From Acetobacteraceae bacterium (GTDB taxonomy: Bacteria; Pseudomonadota; Alphaproteobacteria; Acetobacterales; Acetobacteraceae): a stretch of 45,891 bases of DNA. The translations under genes were made by a program, and so were the position numbers. The notes beneath the pieces are model-generated. The model did not search any database, was not told where the DNA came from, and worked only from the letters and a program-made list of their open reading frames with translations. The DNA lies in contig PLTJ01000064.1 in the NCBI GenBank assembly GCA_003164455.1, positions 1-45,891 on the forward strand. Direction: 5' to 3'. Shown one piece after another: positions 1 to 9,073 of the stretch. Numbering within the stretch: the stretch's first letter is position 1; each line of letters begins with the position of its first letter.

Positions 1-8
1 TGATTTCG

Positions 9-25
9 TTGGCGACCCCAGCAGG
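9..25. repeat. Distal att direct repeat (duplicate of the tRNA-Arg 3' end)
   Basis: Identical to 15854-15870. Confidence 0.88.
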
Positions 26-86
26 CTGGTAGCCTATTCGATACCATACTGTTTTTACGAAATTTCTAACTCGCTGGCGGGCTGAC

Positions 87-189
87 GGGTCCCGAGCCGG
101 GTCCCGGATTTCGGTCGCGCGTTGCGGACTCGAACTAAATTAAATCCGGGACCCGAGCCGGGACCCAAGGCAGGCTCCGGGTGGGACCC
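87..189. repeat. Cluster of five GGGWCCC heptamers (87-93, 99-105, 148-154, 160-166, 183-189); candidate integrase arm-type sites
   Basis: Two occurrences of GGGWCCCGAGCCGGGWCCC plus one extra heptamer near the left end; the same motif occurs near the right end. Confidence 0.55.
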
Positions 190-333
190 GCACGGCCAGC
201 TCGGCGGCGCCACCCTCACCTTACCCAATCCGTAGACAACCTACCACCGCCCGAGCCGCCGGCCCTGCTCAGGCGGCCAAGTCTCGCGCCCGAAGACCGA
301 ATGTGCGTGTTACTCATATTTTGCGTTTTACCC

Positions 334-362
334 TTGTTTTCCCGTTTTTCCTGTGGCACAAT
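334..362 (+). promoter_or_regulatory. Candidate sigma70-like promoter (TTGTTT-17-CACAAT)
   Basis: AT-rich stretch just upstream of the ATG at 384 in an otherwise GC-rich region. Confidence 0.3.
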
Positions 363-383
363 GAAAATGGAAGGGGTGTGCGA

Positions 384-1007
384 ATGAGCCGCTACGAACG
401 CCGATCGCCTGCCCAAGTGCTCGCCGACGCTGGCCTGATTACCGATACCGAGATGGCGGCGGCCGGGGTGTGGGGGGCCGACGCTCACGCCGCGGACTCG
501 ACCCCCACTCACTACGGCATGCGCCTGGCCGTCCGGGCAGCCGGCATCCGGGCCAGTGTGGACGCGCATTCGACGATGCATGTCGCGATGCTACGGCACC
601 GGCGGTTCGAGCGAGGTGCCGCCGCCATCTCCGCAGCGTGCGGCGAGATTTGCGGCCAAGACGCTGCGGCAAGGCTGCTGGAATATCTCGACGGCGGATG
701 GACGCCCAACGCCCTATCCAAGAAACGGAAGGACGCGGGCTTGCGCGCTCCTGACCCCAAGACCATCCGCCGCCAGCTATCCGACGCCATCCGGGCGTTG
801 GCCACTGCCTGCCCCGAACTGGCCGGCATCGAACAATGCGCCGCCGATCGGGCGGACGCCGCTGCACAATTCGAAACCGAAACTCTCTTAGCTTTAGGAC
901 CCGTCCATGCACAAAGCCTGGACCCTCACCGACGCCACCAGCGTGTGGACTGTCTCGACGGCAAGCGACCCCGCGGAGGTGAAGCAACACGTGCGCATCC
1001 TGCGTGA
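384..1007 (+). CDS. Hypothetical protein
   Basis: ORF track frame 303..1007, likely start MSRYERR at 384; first gene of a + strand operon. Confidence 0.55.
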   Translation: MSRYERRSPAQVLADAGLITDTEMAAAGVWGADAHAADSTPTHYGMRLAVRAAGIRASVDAHSTMHVAMLRHRRFERGAAAISAACGEICGQDAAARLLEYLDGGWTPNALSKKRKDAGLRAPDPKTIRRQLSDAIRALATACPELAGIEQCAADRADAAAQFETETLLALGPVHAQSLDPHRRHQRVDCLDGKRPRGGEATRAHPA

Positions 1008-1518
1008 AAGCGGTCTGTTGCCGTCAGCGCGGACACGGATGACCGATGGCATCGCTGCCCGGTTCATTGTTGGCATGCTCTGCGGGAAGACGCATGCCAA
1101 TGCACCAGAGGCAACGCTTCGGGCACTGCGCGCGACGCTTACCCAATTCGACGGCCCCGATCTTCCGGCGCCGTTCAGGCTCGGCGAGACGCTTGGCGAG
1201 GTGCTGACCAAGCTCATCTTCCAAGGGCGACGCACCCACCCTCGGCCCCTGACGGTGGTGCTGCTCGGCATCAACGCCGATGGCAGCGGCCCGGCCCTTA
1301 CCATCGGCCGTGAAACCGGGCCGGACGAAAATTGGGGCTTCACCAACCCCGGCGAACCGATCCCCGATGAGGTGTCAGAAAGCGGCCGTCTCATCTATCC
1401 CATATATCTCTCGCGCGCGCTGGACGGCAACGTGATCAATGCCCTCCTGTCGATGGTGAGCGAAACGGTTTCGGAACTGCCGCCAGCGGCACAGCACGGT
1501 CTTATTGCCGCGTCCTGA
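907..1518 (+). CDS. Hypothetical protein
   Basis: 203-aa ORF with balanced composition; overlaps the 3' end of the preceding ORF. Confidence 0.6.
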   Translation: MHKAWTLTDATSVWTVSTASDPAEVKQHVRILRESGLLPSARTRMTDGIAARFIVGMLCGKTHANAPEATLRALRATLTQFDGPDLPAPFRLGETLGEVLTKLIFQGRRTHPRPLTVVLLGINADGSGPALTIGRETGPDENWGFTNPGEPIPDEVSESGRLIYPIYLSRALDGNVINALLSMVSETVSELPPAAQHGLIAAS

Positions 1519-1581
1519 CACAAAACAACCCCCGGCGGCATTTTGCTGCGCTGCCAATTTTTCGCAAATAGAGATGAATAC

Positions 1582-1935
1582 ATGAATGCGACTTATGAAA
1601 GCCGCCAAACCGGCAGGCTGGCCTACGACACAACTTTGAAACGGGCGCTAAGAGCCCTGGCGCTCCCCTACGGTGAACGAATCTATCTGGACGGCAAGGC
1701 GTTCTTGTTCGCCTCCGAATTCGTGCCGCTATGGGAGCGCCAGGGCGACGGGCCGCCTGTCCCCGCGGACCCGGCCCAGCGGATGCCAATGGCAGGCAGC
1801 ACCGACCGGTATTTCTACGACGCGTCCATGACCGATCGAGACGCCAATGCCGCCGCGTATGCCGCGCTGACGGACTGGCGCCTGCCTGTTCCGGACCCTG
1901 CGGATGTGCTGCGCGTCGTCTGCCGCTCACACTGA
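1582..1935 (+). CDS. Hypothetical protein
   Basis: ORF with likely start MNATYES at 1582. Confidence 0.55.
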   Translation: MNATYESRQTGRLAYDTTLKRALRALALPYGERIYLDGKAFLFASEFVPLWERQGDGPPVPADPAQRMPMAGSTDRYFYDASMTDRDANAAAYAALTDWRLPVPDPADVLRVVCRSH

Positions 1936-1988
1936 ACAACGAAACGCCCGCCGGCGCATCGCGCCAGCGGCATTCAGACGAGGTATCC

Positions 1989-2198
1989 ATGACAGCGAAG
2001 TTCCGCCCTCAGATAATCCTCTGCACGCTCACTGAGAAAACGGACCAGCAAGGCCGCCGGTTCTTCACGGGTAGACTCGGCCACTTGCGGGTTGCGATCG
2101 TGCCGAACCGGGACGCCCGCGAAGGCGTCCCGTCTCATGTCATGTTTGCCACCGAAACCGACGCCACGCGCGATCTGGCGGCGGAGGCGGCATCATGA
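1989..2198 (+). CDS. Small hypothetical phage-type protein
   Basis: MTAKFRPQIILCTLTEKTDQQGRRFFTGRLGHLRVAIV...; ATGA overlap with the next gene at 2195. Confidence 0.6.
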   Translation: MTAKFRPQIILCTLTEKTDQQGRRFFTGRLGHLRVAIVPNRDAREGVPSHVMFATETDATRDLAAEAAS

Positions 2199-4537
2199 AC
2201 CCAAACCACCCTGTCACCATCTCCGTATTCGACGACTCGCGGCATGGCCACGGCCAAGGGGTGCCGACAACTTGGGCCGCACTGGTGAAGCGGCTGGCGG
2301 AGCACCGTGAAGGTGAGAAGGACGGCAGCAACTTCGTCCCCGCCCGGTTCCACCCTGAACCCGCCAAACAAGGTGGCGGGGTCCGCCGCACAAAGGCCCG
2401 CCTGGTCGCGCGCACGGCGGTTGCCTTGGACATCGAGATGAACAAGGGAACCGGCGAAATACCGCTTGCCTTCGCCGATGCCGTCGCCGCGGTGCAGCGC
2501 AGAGGGTGGGCAGGTGTGCTCTATACCTCGTTCAACCACACCGCCGAACTGCCCCGCTATCGGATCGTGCTGCCCATCACAAGCGAGGTTGGCCACGACC
2601 TGCCGGCTCCAGAGGTTGTCGCCGAGGAGTTGGGGCTTACTGGCGTTCTGGACGCCACCAAACTTGGCGCTGCCAGCGTCTTCTATGCCCCGCGCACGAC
2701 GCCCGACGCACGGGCCAAGCACAGGGCTGAAGAAGTCAGCGGCGAGCCTATCGACGCTGACTGGCTTGCTACGAAGGCCGGCGAGTTGAAAGCGCGGCAG
2801 GACGCCGCGAAGGCGGAACTGAAGCGGCAGCACCAGGAAGAGGCTCGCCAGCGGCGCGAAGCCCGCAACGCCGCAGGGATTGACCCGGGATGGTCGCTGA
2901 TCGCGCAAGTGCGAGCCCATCTCGACCTTAGGGAAGAGTTGATCGGGCACGGATATGAGCCGCGCGAAAATGGGCGATACCTATTCCCGGGTTCTGACAC
3001 TGGCGTTGCCGGGGTGCAAATCCTTGACGGTGACGACGGGGTGCAGCGGGCTTACAGCCACCATGCAAACGATCCGCTCGCGCCTGGCAATCTGCCGACC
3101 GGATATGCGAAGGCGCTGGACGTGGTGGACGTGATCGCTGTTCTTGACCACGGGGGCGATCAGAAGAAAGCGCTGCACACGCTGGCGCAACGGTTCGGCA
3201 TCAGCGAGCCGCGGGCATCGGCGCAAGATGAGTTCACGGCACGGGAGCCGGCCGGCAAGAATGGCAAGCCCGGCCTGCTGACGCTCGACGATCTGGAAGC
3301 ACAGCCAGACCCGACATGGTTGGTAGACAAGCTGATCCCAGAGCGAAGTTTCGGGATCGTGGGCGGCCCGGCCAAGAGCGGGAAGACTTTCTTAGCCCTT
3401 TCGGCAGGGGCGCATATTGCAGCCGGGCTGCCGTGGTTCGGCCACGACGTAAAGCAGGGAGGCGTCGTCTATATCTGCGGCGAAGGTGCTGGTGGGCTGA
3501 AATTCCGCATGCGGGCCTTAGGAGCGCACCACGGGATACCCCGCAGCATCCCGTTTTGGGTGCTGCCGCGGGCGGTCAAATTCAGCGACAAGCAGGCCGT
3601 GCAGGAGCTTGCCGCGCAGGTCCGCGAGGTGGCAGGCGAGACGCCGATCCGGCTTGTCGTCATCGACACGCTGGCCCGCGCCATGCCGGGGACCGATGAG
3701 AACTCGGCTGGCGAGGTTGGGTCTGTCATCGCCGCGTGTGACTGGCTGAAGGAAGAGCTGGGATGCACCGTTATGCCGATTGCGCACACGGGCAAGGACG
3801 TAGAACGAGGGTTGCGGGGCAGTAGCGCGATCGACGGCGCGGTGGACTTCGAACTTCTGGCGTCCCGAAAGAACGACATCCCCGGCGAGGATATCGTTAC
3901 GCTTACCACCCGCTTTCAGAAGGACGCAGAAGAGGCACCGCCGATCGTTTTCGATCTCCGCCAGGTCGAGGTTGCGCCCGGCAAAACGTCGCTTGTGCCG
4001 GTTCTGCGCCTCGGCGGTCAGCCGAAGAGCGACAAGCTGACACCGCAGCAGCGGGCAGCCTTCACGGTGCTGGAAGACTTGCGCAGCGACAGCAACGCCG
4101 AGGCGATCGAAGAGACGGCTTGGCGTCAAACGTGTGTGGACGGGCGGCGGGTGTCCGGCTCCGAAAGCCCGAAAACGCGCCGAGAGGCGTTCAACACCGC
4201 GTTCGCCGGGCTTGTTCGCGCTGGGCGGGTTATGGCGGAAGGCGGGAAGGTTTGGCTGCCAATCTCGGATGAGTTCCCGGCAGCCAAGGCGGAATTGGCG
4301 GAATTGGGGCGGAATTCCGCCTCCTCCGCCACGGCACGACCGGGGGATACGGCGGAGGAGGCGGAGAGTCCTGTAAGGACTCCGCCCTCCGCCGCCCCGG
4401 ACGCCCAACTTAAAATTACTATCCCCCGTGCACGGCAAGCTTCTGCTCCGCGTCCCGCCGAGTTTGATCTAGCCGGGTGGGTGCCCGGCCGAAGTAAGGC
4501 GGAAGATGCCCGGGCACTTCGGGCAATGATGCAGTGA
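2195..4537 (+). CDS. Primase-like / RepA-type AAA ATPase (helicase) fusion, replication protein
   Basis: N-terminal region with VALDIE...YTSFNHTAELPRYRIVLPI; C-terminal Walker A GGPAKSGKTF and Walker B-like RLVVIDTLA, then MPIAHTGKDVERGLRGSSAI typical of RepA/AAA_25 proteins. Confidence 0.82.
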   Translation: MNPNHPVTISVFDDSRHGHGQGVPTTWAALVKRLAEHREGEKDGSNFVPARFHPEPAKQGGGVRRTKARLVARTAVALDIEMNKGTGEIPLAFADAVAAVQRRGWAGVLYTSFNHTAELPRYRIVLPITSEVGHDLPAPEVVAEELGLTGVLDATKLGAASVFYAPRTTPDARAKHRAEEVSGEPIDADWLATKAGELKARQDAAKAELKRQHQEEARQRREARNAAGIDPGWSLIAQVRAHLDLREELIGHGYEPRENGRYLFPGSDTGVAGVQILDGDDGVQRAYSHHANDPLAPGNLPTGYAKALDVVDVIAVLDHGGDQKKALHTLAQRFGISEPRASAQDEFTAREPAGKNGKPGLLTLDDLEAQPDPTWLVDKLIPERSFGIVGGPAKSGKTFLALSAGAHIAAGLPWFGHDVKQGGVVYICGEGAGGLKFRMRALGAHHGIPRSIPFWVLPRAVKFSDKQAVQELAAQVREVAGETPIRLVVIDTLARAMPGTDENSAGEVGSVIAACDWLKEELGCTVMPIAHTGKDVERGLRGSSAIDGAVDFELLASRKNDIPGEDIVTLTTRFQKDAEEAPPIVFDLRQVEVAPGKTSLVPVLRLGGQPKSDKLTPQQRAAFTVLEDLRSDSNAEAIEETAWRQTCVDGRRVSGSESPKTRREAFNTAFAGLVRAGRVMAEGGKVWLPISDEFPAAKAELAELGRNSASSATARPGDTAEEAESPVRTPPSAAPDAQLKITIPRARQASAPRPAEFDLAGWVPGRSKAEDARALRAMMQ

Positions 4538-4604
4538 AGGCCGCACCGCGGCACCGAACCAACGCCGCGCGCGCCGGCCGATGCGCGCACCTCAAGGAAA
4601 CACC

Positions 4605-4805
4605 ATGAACGACCGACCACCTAACCCGCTGACCCGGGCAACTTACGCCCTGGCCGATGCCATACTTGCGCGCAACGTCGCTAAGGTCCGCGCCACCAAG
4701 GGCCGCCACGTGCCGCCTGAAGAGTCGGCGCGCATTGACGCCGAGGTTGCAGCGTGCCGCCGCGGCGTCGAAGCGGCGCAAGCAACGAAGGCGCAGCCGC
4801 TATGA
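4605..4805 (+). CDS. Small hypothetical protein
   Basis: MNDRPPNPLTRATYALADAILARN...; in operon, overlaps next start. Confidence 0.5.
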   Translation: MNDRPPNPLTRATYALADAILARNVAKVRATKGRHVPPEESARIDAEVAACRRGVEAAQATKAQPL

Positions 4806-4972
4806 GCGGCAGCGTGCGCGACCTGCCCGCCGATGAATACGAGCGGCGCCTGGCCGAGTTGACCCACCCGGCGCCGACCCCGGCACCGGTGCCGCAACTG
4901 CCCAAGCATGCTCGGGAAATGACCGGCGCGGAATTTGACGCCGCCGTGCGCGACCTTGCGACCAACCAATAA
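4802..4972 (+). CDS. Small hypothetical protein
   Basis: MSGSVRDLPADEYERRLAELTH...; ATGA overlap with the preceding ORF. Confidence 0.5.
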   Translation: MSGSVRDLPADEYERRLAELTHPAPTPAPVPQLPKHAREMTGAEFDAAVRDLATNQ

Positions 4973-4982
4973 GAGAGCCGAC

Positions 4983-5546
4983 ATGGACCTTCCCAACTCC
5001 AAAGCTAGCCCCTCCGAACTGGCCGCCTTCCTGCGTGACCACCGCGGCGCCATCAATGCCGTCAAGGAACACGCGGATGGGCTCCGCAGCCGCGCCGTCG
5101 CACACTGCCGACTTCCTGAAGCGGCGACGGCGCTTGCGGCCGAATGGCGTAATTTGCAAGCCGCCATGACCACCGCGAAACGCGACCCCACGCAGCTCAC
5201 CGGCGCGCAGGCGGAGGAAGCGCTCGTCGCTCAGTTCCGCGTCGCACTGACGGCGGCTGAGCGCATGGGCTGGTATACCGAGATGACGGCTGAGTGCTGG
5301 AAAGCCGGGCTCGAACAGGAGCGCGTGCGCGGCATCGCTGCTGTTGCATCGGCTGCCGTGGCGCCCGCATTCGACGCCCGCGGCTTCATCACTGTCTTGG
5401 CGCGGCGGGGCATCGCGCTTGGCACCGATGGTGGCAAGATCACTGCCAGCCCCGGGCACCTGCTGACCGGCGCGGACCGTGCTGTCCTGCACGCGCACCG
5501 CACCGAAACCCTGGCCGCGCTGGCGGCTGGCGCGGAGGTGTTCTGA
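4983..5546 (+). CDS. Hypothetical protein
   Basis: MDLPNSKASPSELAAFLRDHRG...; tight operon spacing. Confidence 0.55.
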   Translation: MDLPNSKASPSELAAFLRDHRGAINAVKEHADGLRSRAVAHCRLPEAATALAAEWRNLQAAMTTAKRDPTQLTGAQAEEALVAQFRVALTAAERMGWYTEMTAECWKAGLEQERVRGIAAVASAAVAPAFDARGFITVLARRGIALGTDGGKITASPGHLLTGADRAVLHAHRTETLAALAAGAEVF

Positions 5547-5547
5547 G

Positions 5548-5856
5548 ATGGCAGTCGGGATGGTGGCGCCGTTCGCCCCAAGCGGTAACGGTGTCGGCGT
5601 GGCGATGCCCGCTAGCACCGCCAGCGTGAGCGCAACGCTGCCGGCCAGCGGCGAAAGCGTTCTGTTCTTCAACAGCACCGCTTCGATCGCCTTCGTGCGC
5701 ACGGACGCAGGGCCAGCAACACCCGCCGATACGCCAATCCCCGCCGGCGGGCGGCTCTTGATGGAAGCCGGCCCGTATGTGTCCGCCGTGTCCTGCGTGC
5801 TCGCAAGCGGTTCGGGCACCGTATATGCCTCGCCTGGCGCTGGCTCGACTTACTGA
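5548..5856 (+). CDS. Hypothetical small Ala/Gly/Ser/Thr-rich protein, possibly virion-associated
   Basis: MAVGMVAPFAPSGNGVGVAMPASTASVSATLPASGESVLFFNSTASIAFVRT...; beta-rich composition like small phage head-surface proteins (inference). Confidence 0.5.
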   Translation: MAVGMVAPFAPSGNGVGVAMPASTASVSATLPASGESVLFFNSTASIAFVRTDAGPATPADTPIPAGGRLLMEAGPYVSAVSCVLASGSGTVYASPGAGSTY

Positions 5857-5857
5857 G

Positions 5858-6442
5858 ATGCCAATCAAACCAGATAAGGCGGCGGCCCACGGGCCGCCTA
5901 CCGCTCGCCCGAAAACGGGCCGCCCGTGCGTTTGCTGCAACCATCCGGACCGGGAAATCATCGACCACGCGCTGATTGCGGGCGAACCGTTGCCAAGCAT
6001 TTCGTCCACTTTTGGCATAACGCCGAAATCCTTGATGCGCCACCGCTGCAACCATATCCCAACCCCCGCGATGGCAGCGGGGGCGGCGGAGCGCGCTGCT
6101 GAGGAAGGCCAGCGCGGCGCCTCGCTGGTGGACAGCGCAGCGGATTTACGAGACAAGGCCCTTTCGTTGCTCGCCCAAGCCGAAAAGGCGGGCGACTTGA
6201 AGGTCGCGCTCATAGGTGTGCGCGAAGCGGCGCGATGCCTTGAACTGATGGCGAAGCTGACGGGCGAGATTGACGACTCCGCCCGCCTCAACATTGTCGT
6301 GGCGCCGGTGCTGGTAGAATTGCAGACCGTCATTCTCGGCGCCTTGGCCGGGTTCCCCGCGGCGCGGGCGGCCGTGATTGCGGCCCTTGCGCATGTGACC
6401 GGCGGGCCACTCACGATCGAGCATATGCCGGCCGGGCCTTGA
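5858..6442 (+). CDS. DNA-binding protein, possible terminase small subunit-like
   Basis: GRPCVCCNHPDREIIDHALIAGEPLPSISSTFGITPKSLMRHRCNH: Cys/His cluster plus HTH-like segment; upstream of the large terminase genes. Confidence 0.45.
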   Translation: MPIKPDKAAAHGPPTARPKTGRPCVCCNHPDREIIDHALIAGEPLPSISSTFGITPKSLMRHRCNHIPTPAMAAGAAERAAEEGQRGASLVDSAADLRDKALSLLAQAEKAGDLKVALIGVREAARCLELMAKLTGEIDDSARLNIVVAPVLVELQTVILGALAGFPAARAAVIAALAHVTGGPLTIEHMPAGP

Positions 6443-6526
6443 GGGCGCTACGCGGCGGCGGTGCGGGCGGTGCGGGCGGCGCTGTCGCGCGCCGGCCGGG
6501 CCGCCTGTAGCCTGCGTAGCCGCCCG

Positions 6527-7300
6527 CTACGCCGACCGGATTACCTCGCCAACCAACGCAGCGTGGCGGGCGGCTTCCGTGTCGCCTCGCTTGGCTGTCT
6601 CGCACTCAAGGCCGAGCCTTGCCAGCGTCCGGCGCACTGCCGTTGCCGTCCACGCACCGCCGCGCGGTGCTTGCGCGCCGATCGTGTTCAGTTCCCGCGC
6701 GATGGCGTTCAGGCTCAGGTCGGGCAGCCGCGCTTGAACCTCGGCAATAAGATCGGCAGCGGCTTGCGCCGCGATGTCCGCAACCTCTTGCCGTTTGGCG
6801 CCGCCCGCCGCCCCGAACCGGCGCGCATCATCTGCCGCGTGGCGGTGCCCGCGATCACCGCCGAGGGTCTTACCGCGCGCCTTGGCCGCGGCAAGCGCCG
6901 CTTTTGTCCGCTCGCTGATAAGCCCGGCTTCCAACTGCGCCACCTCTTTCATCACGTTGAGCAGGAAGGCGCCCATCGCGCCTTTGCTGGCCGGGATATC
7001 GCAGAACTCAACTGCCACGCCGGAACTCAGCACCGCATCCGTAAAGTGGCGATTGCGTGCCAGGCGATCGAGCTTCGCGACAAGCAGCGTGGCGCCCATG
7101 ACGCGGCAGCGGTCAAGAGCTTTGCGGAGCACCGGCCGGTCAACCTTCCGCCCGCTTTCAACTTCCACCATGACCGGCAACAACAGCTTGTCGCCTTCAC
7201 GTAGGAAACCCCGGATTGCTGCCTCTTGGGCTTCAAGGCCCAAGCCGCTCTTGCCCTGCTTGTCCGTCGAGACGCGAGCATAGCCGACGTAATTGGTCAT
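6527..7300 (-). CDS. Serine recombinase (resolvase/invertase family)
   Basis: YVGYARVSTDKQGKSGLGLEAQ, VAKLDRLARN, C-terminal recombinase-type helix region; likely start MTNYVGY at 7300. Confidence 0.9.
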   Translation of the reverse strand: MTNYVGYARVSTDKQGKSGLGLEAQEAAIRGFLREGDKLLLPVMVEVESGRKVDRPVLRKALDRCRVMGATLLVAKLDRLARNRHFTDAVLSSGVAVEFCDIPASKGAMGAFLLNVMKEVAQLEAGLISERTKAALAAAKARGKTLGGDRGHRHAADDARRFGAAGGAKRQEVADIAAQAAADLIAEVQARLPDLSLNAIARELNTIGAQAPRGGAWTATAVRRTLARLGLECETAKRGDTEAARHAALVGEVIRSA

Positions 7301-7368
7301 GGTGACGGGCCTCCGGTGTCGGCGCATTCCGCGCCTGCAATGGGTGTTTGCTCGCCTTCGGGGGCATT

Positions 7369-7402
7369 GTCAATACCTTCAACGTTCATAGAAGGTATTG
7401 AC
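7369..7402. promoter_or_regulatory. Perfect palindrome GTCAATACCTTC-N10-GAAGGTATTGAC upstream of the serine recombinase; candidate recombination site or operator
   Basis: 12-bp perfect arms with 10-bp spacer, read directly. Confidence 0.6.
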
Positions 7403-7681
7403 ACATCGCCTCACCCTCGCCCGGCTCGTTGGCGTGCGCCGCCGTTGCCGCTGTTTGCCTGCCATGCGTTTCGAGCAAGTTGCAACTCTCAACTGCACAC
7501 TTTGTGAATTCTTGTAGCCTGCGAAGGGACATGCTCGCCAACTTCACGAAGCCGAGAGAACGCCGCTTGACCACCACGCGCGATTGGGAGTCAAGTCGCG
7601 CTTGTCGGAACGATCCGGCGGACGAGCGCCACGCCGGCAAGCGCGGCGCCCGTCCTGACCCAAGCCACGATGAGGGACACC

Positions 7682-7876
7682 ATGGCCAAGGCTTCCGCCG
7701 TTCATACCACTTCCCTGCTGTTCCGTCAGTTCCGCCAGCGTGCCCGCATCGAAGGTGGCGGGTGGCTCAAGCGTGTGATGGACCTCTGCGGTGTGAGCGA
7801 GCTGGACCAGTTGACCAATGCGCAAATGCGCGGCGCCTTGGCCATGCGGCCGATCCGCGATCCGTGGGCCGCGTAA
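7682..7876 (+). CDS. Small hypothetical protein with C-terminal LTNAQMRGALAMRPIRDPWAA motif
   Basis: MAKASAVHTTSLLFRQFRQRARIEGGG...; C-terminal motif recurs at 9968. Confidence 0.55.
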   Translation: MAKASAVHTTSLLFRQFRQRARIEGGGWLKRVMDLCGVSELDQLTNAQMRGALAMRPIRDPWAA

Positions 7877-7904
7877 ACTCTGCCTCATAGCTGACGACTG
7901 CTCC

Positions 7905-7929
7905 AAGGGCCGCTGCGACAGCGGCCCTT
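7905..7929 (+). terminator. Perfect 11-bp hairpin with 3-nt loop, terminator-like
   Basis: AAGGGCCGCTG-CGA-CAGCGGCCCTT; no strong T tract. Confidence 0.45.
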
Positions 7930-8246
7930 AGTGTGTCTGCCACACCGGCAGCGTGGCGCGTCATCGCCGATGCTGCGCGCGGCAGGAAGGTTGCCGAGTG
8001 GCCACCTGGCGCGGCAGCCCCGCAGAGTCCGCTACAGCCGCCCGCGCGTGGACGGGTGCAACCATACCGCCCAACGCTTGCGCCGCCACACAGCCGCAGC
8101 AGCGCAGCGGCGCAAGGCGTGCCGGGCGGGCGTGGCGAGCCTGAGAAACACCCCCCCCCTATACCCTCGAGCAGCACCGGGGCCATGCGACCTACGCGCC
8201 CCACACGCGCACCGAAATTCAGACTTTCGAATGAACAGGAACGAAT

Positions 8247-9056
8247 GTGACCAGGCCCACCCTCCCGGCCGGCAGCACGCTGCGGCAAGCGGCGTCCGCC
8301 ATGCTGCACAGTCTCGACCCGGCGGCATTCGCCCGGGATGCACTCAGCTTCACCCTTGATCCCTGGCAAAGCGATCTTGTGCGCAAGATGGCCAGCGGCG
8401 AGGCCAAACGCGCCATCACCGTATGCTCTCGCCAGTCTGGCAAGAGCACCACGGCAGCGGTGCTGGCGGCTCACACTGCGGCATATCATCCGGGCAGCCT
8501 GACGGTGCTCCTGGCTCCAACTTTGCGCCAGTCCACGGAGCTCTATGCGAAGTCTGCTGCCTTCCTGCGCATGGTGCCGGGCATCAAGCTCGCGCAGGAC
8601 TCCGCCACGGCGTGCAAGCTCACGAACGGCAGCCGCATAGTCAGTCTACCGGGGGAAGCCGCCGGCATCCGAGGTTTCAGCGCGCCGGCCCTGGTAGTCG
8701 TGGACGAAGCGGCGTTCGTCCCGGAGGATGGTGGGCTATTCGACGCCGTGCTGCCGATGCTGGCGGTGAGCAACGGTTCGCTGTTGCTGCTGAGCACGCC
8801 CAACGGCCGGCAAGGGTTCTTCTACGACGTGTGGGAGGACCCGGGCGACGATTGGTTACGCATTGGTGTGCCGTGGCAGCAATGCCCCCGGATCACGCCC
8901 GAATTCATCGAGGAACAGCGCCGCATCAACGGCCCCCGATACGTTGCGGTGGAATTCGAATTGGCCTTCGCAGAGGCTTCCGGCCAGTGGTTCGATGATG
9001 CCGCCATAACCGCGATCATTGACCCGAACTTGCCGCGCCTCTCGCTCGCTTTCTAG
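8247..9056 (+). CDS. Terminase large subunit, ATPase domain only
   Basis: Walker A-like CSRQSGKST, Walker B ALVVVDEAAF, LLLLSTPNGRQGFFYDVW; stop at 9056 before any nuclease domain; GTG start. Confidence 0.85.
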   Translation: MTRPTLPAGSTLRQAASAMLHSLDPAAFARDALSFTLDPWQSDLVRKMASGEAKRAITVCSRQSGKSTTAAVLAAHTAAYHPGSLTVLLAPTLRQSTELYAKSAAFLRMVPGIKLAQDSATACKLTNGSRIVSLPGEAAGIRGFSAPALVVVDEAAFVPEDGGLFDAVLPMLAVSNGSLLLLSTPNGRQGFFYDVWEDPGDDWLRIGVPWQQCPRITPEFIEEQRRINGPRYVAVEFELAFAEASGQWFDDAAITAIIDPNLPRLSLAF

Positions 9057-9073
9057 CAAACAGGAACACCCCC

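Noticed and set aside
8144-8165. C-run (CCCCCCCC) before the terminase as a slippery site
   Set aside because: It lies upstream of the terminase start in apparently noncoding sequence, with no two protein-like frames to join.
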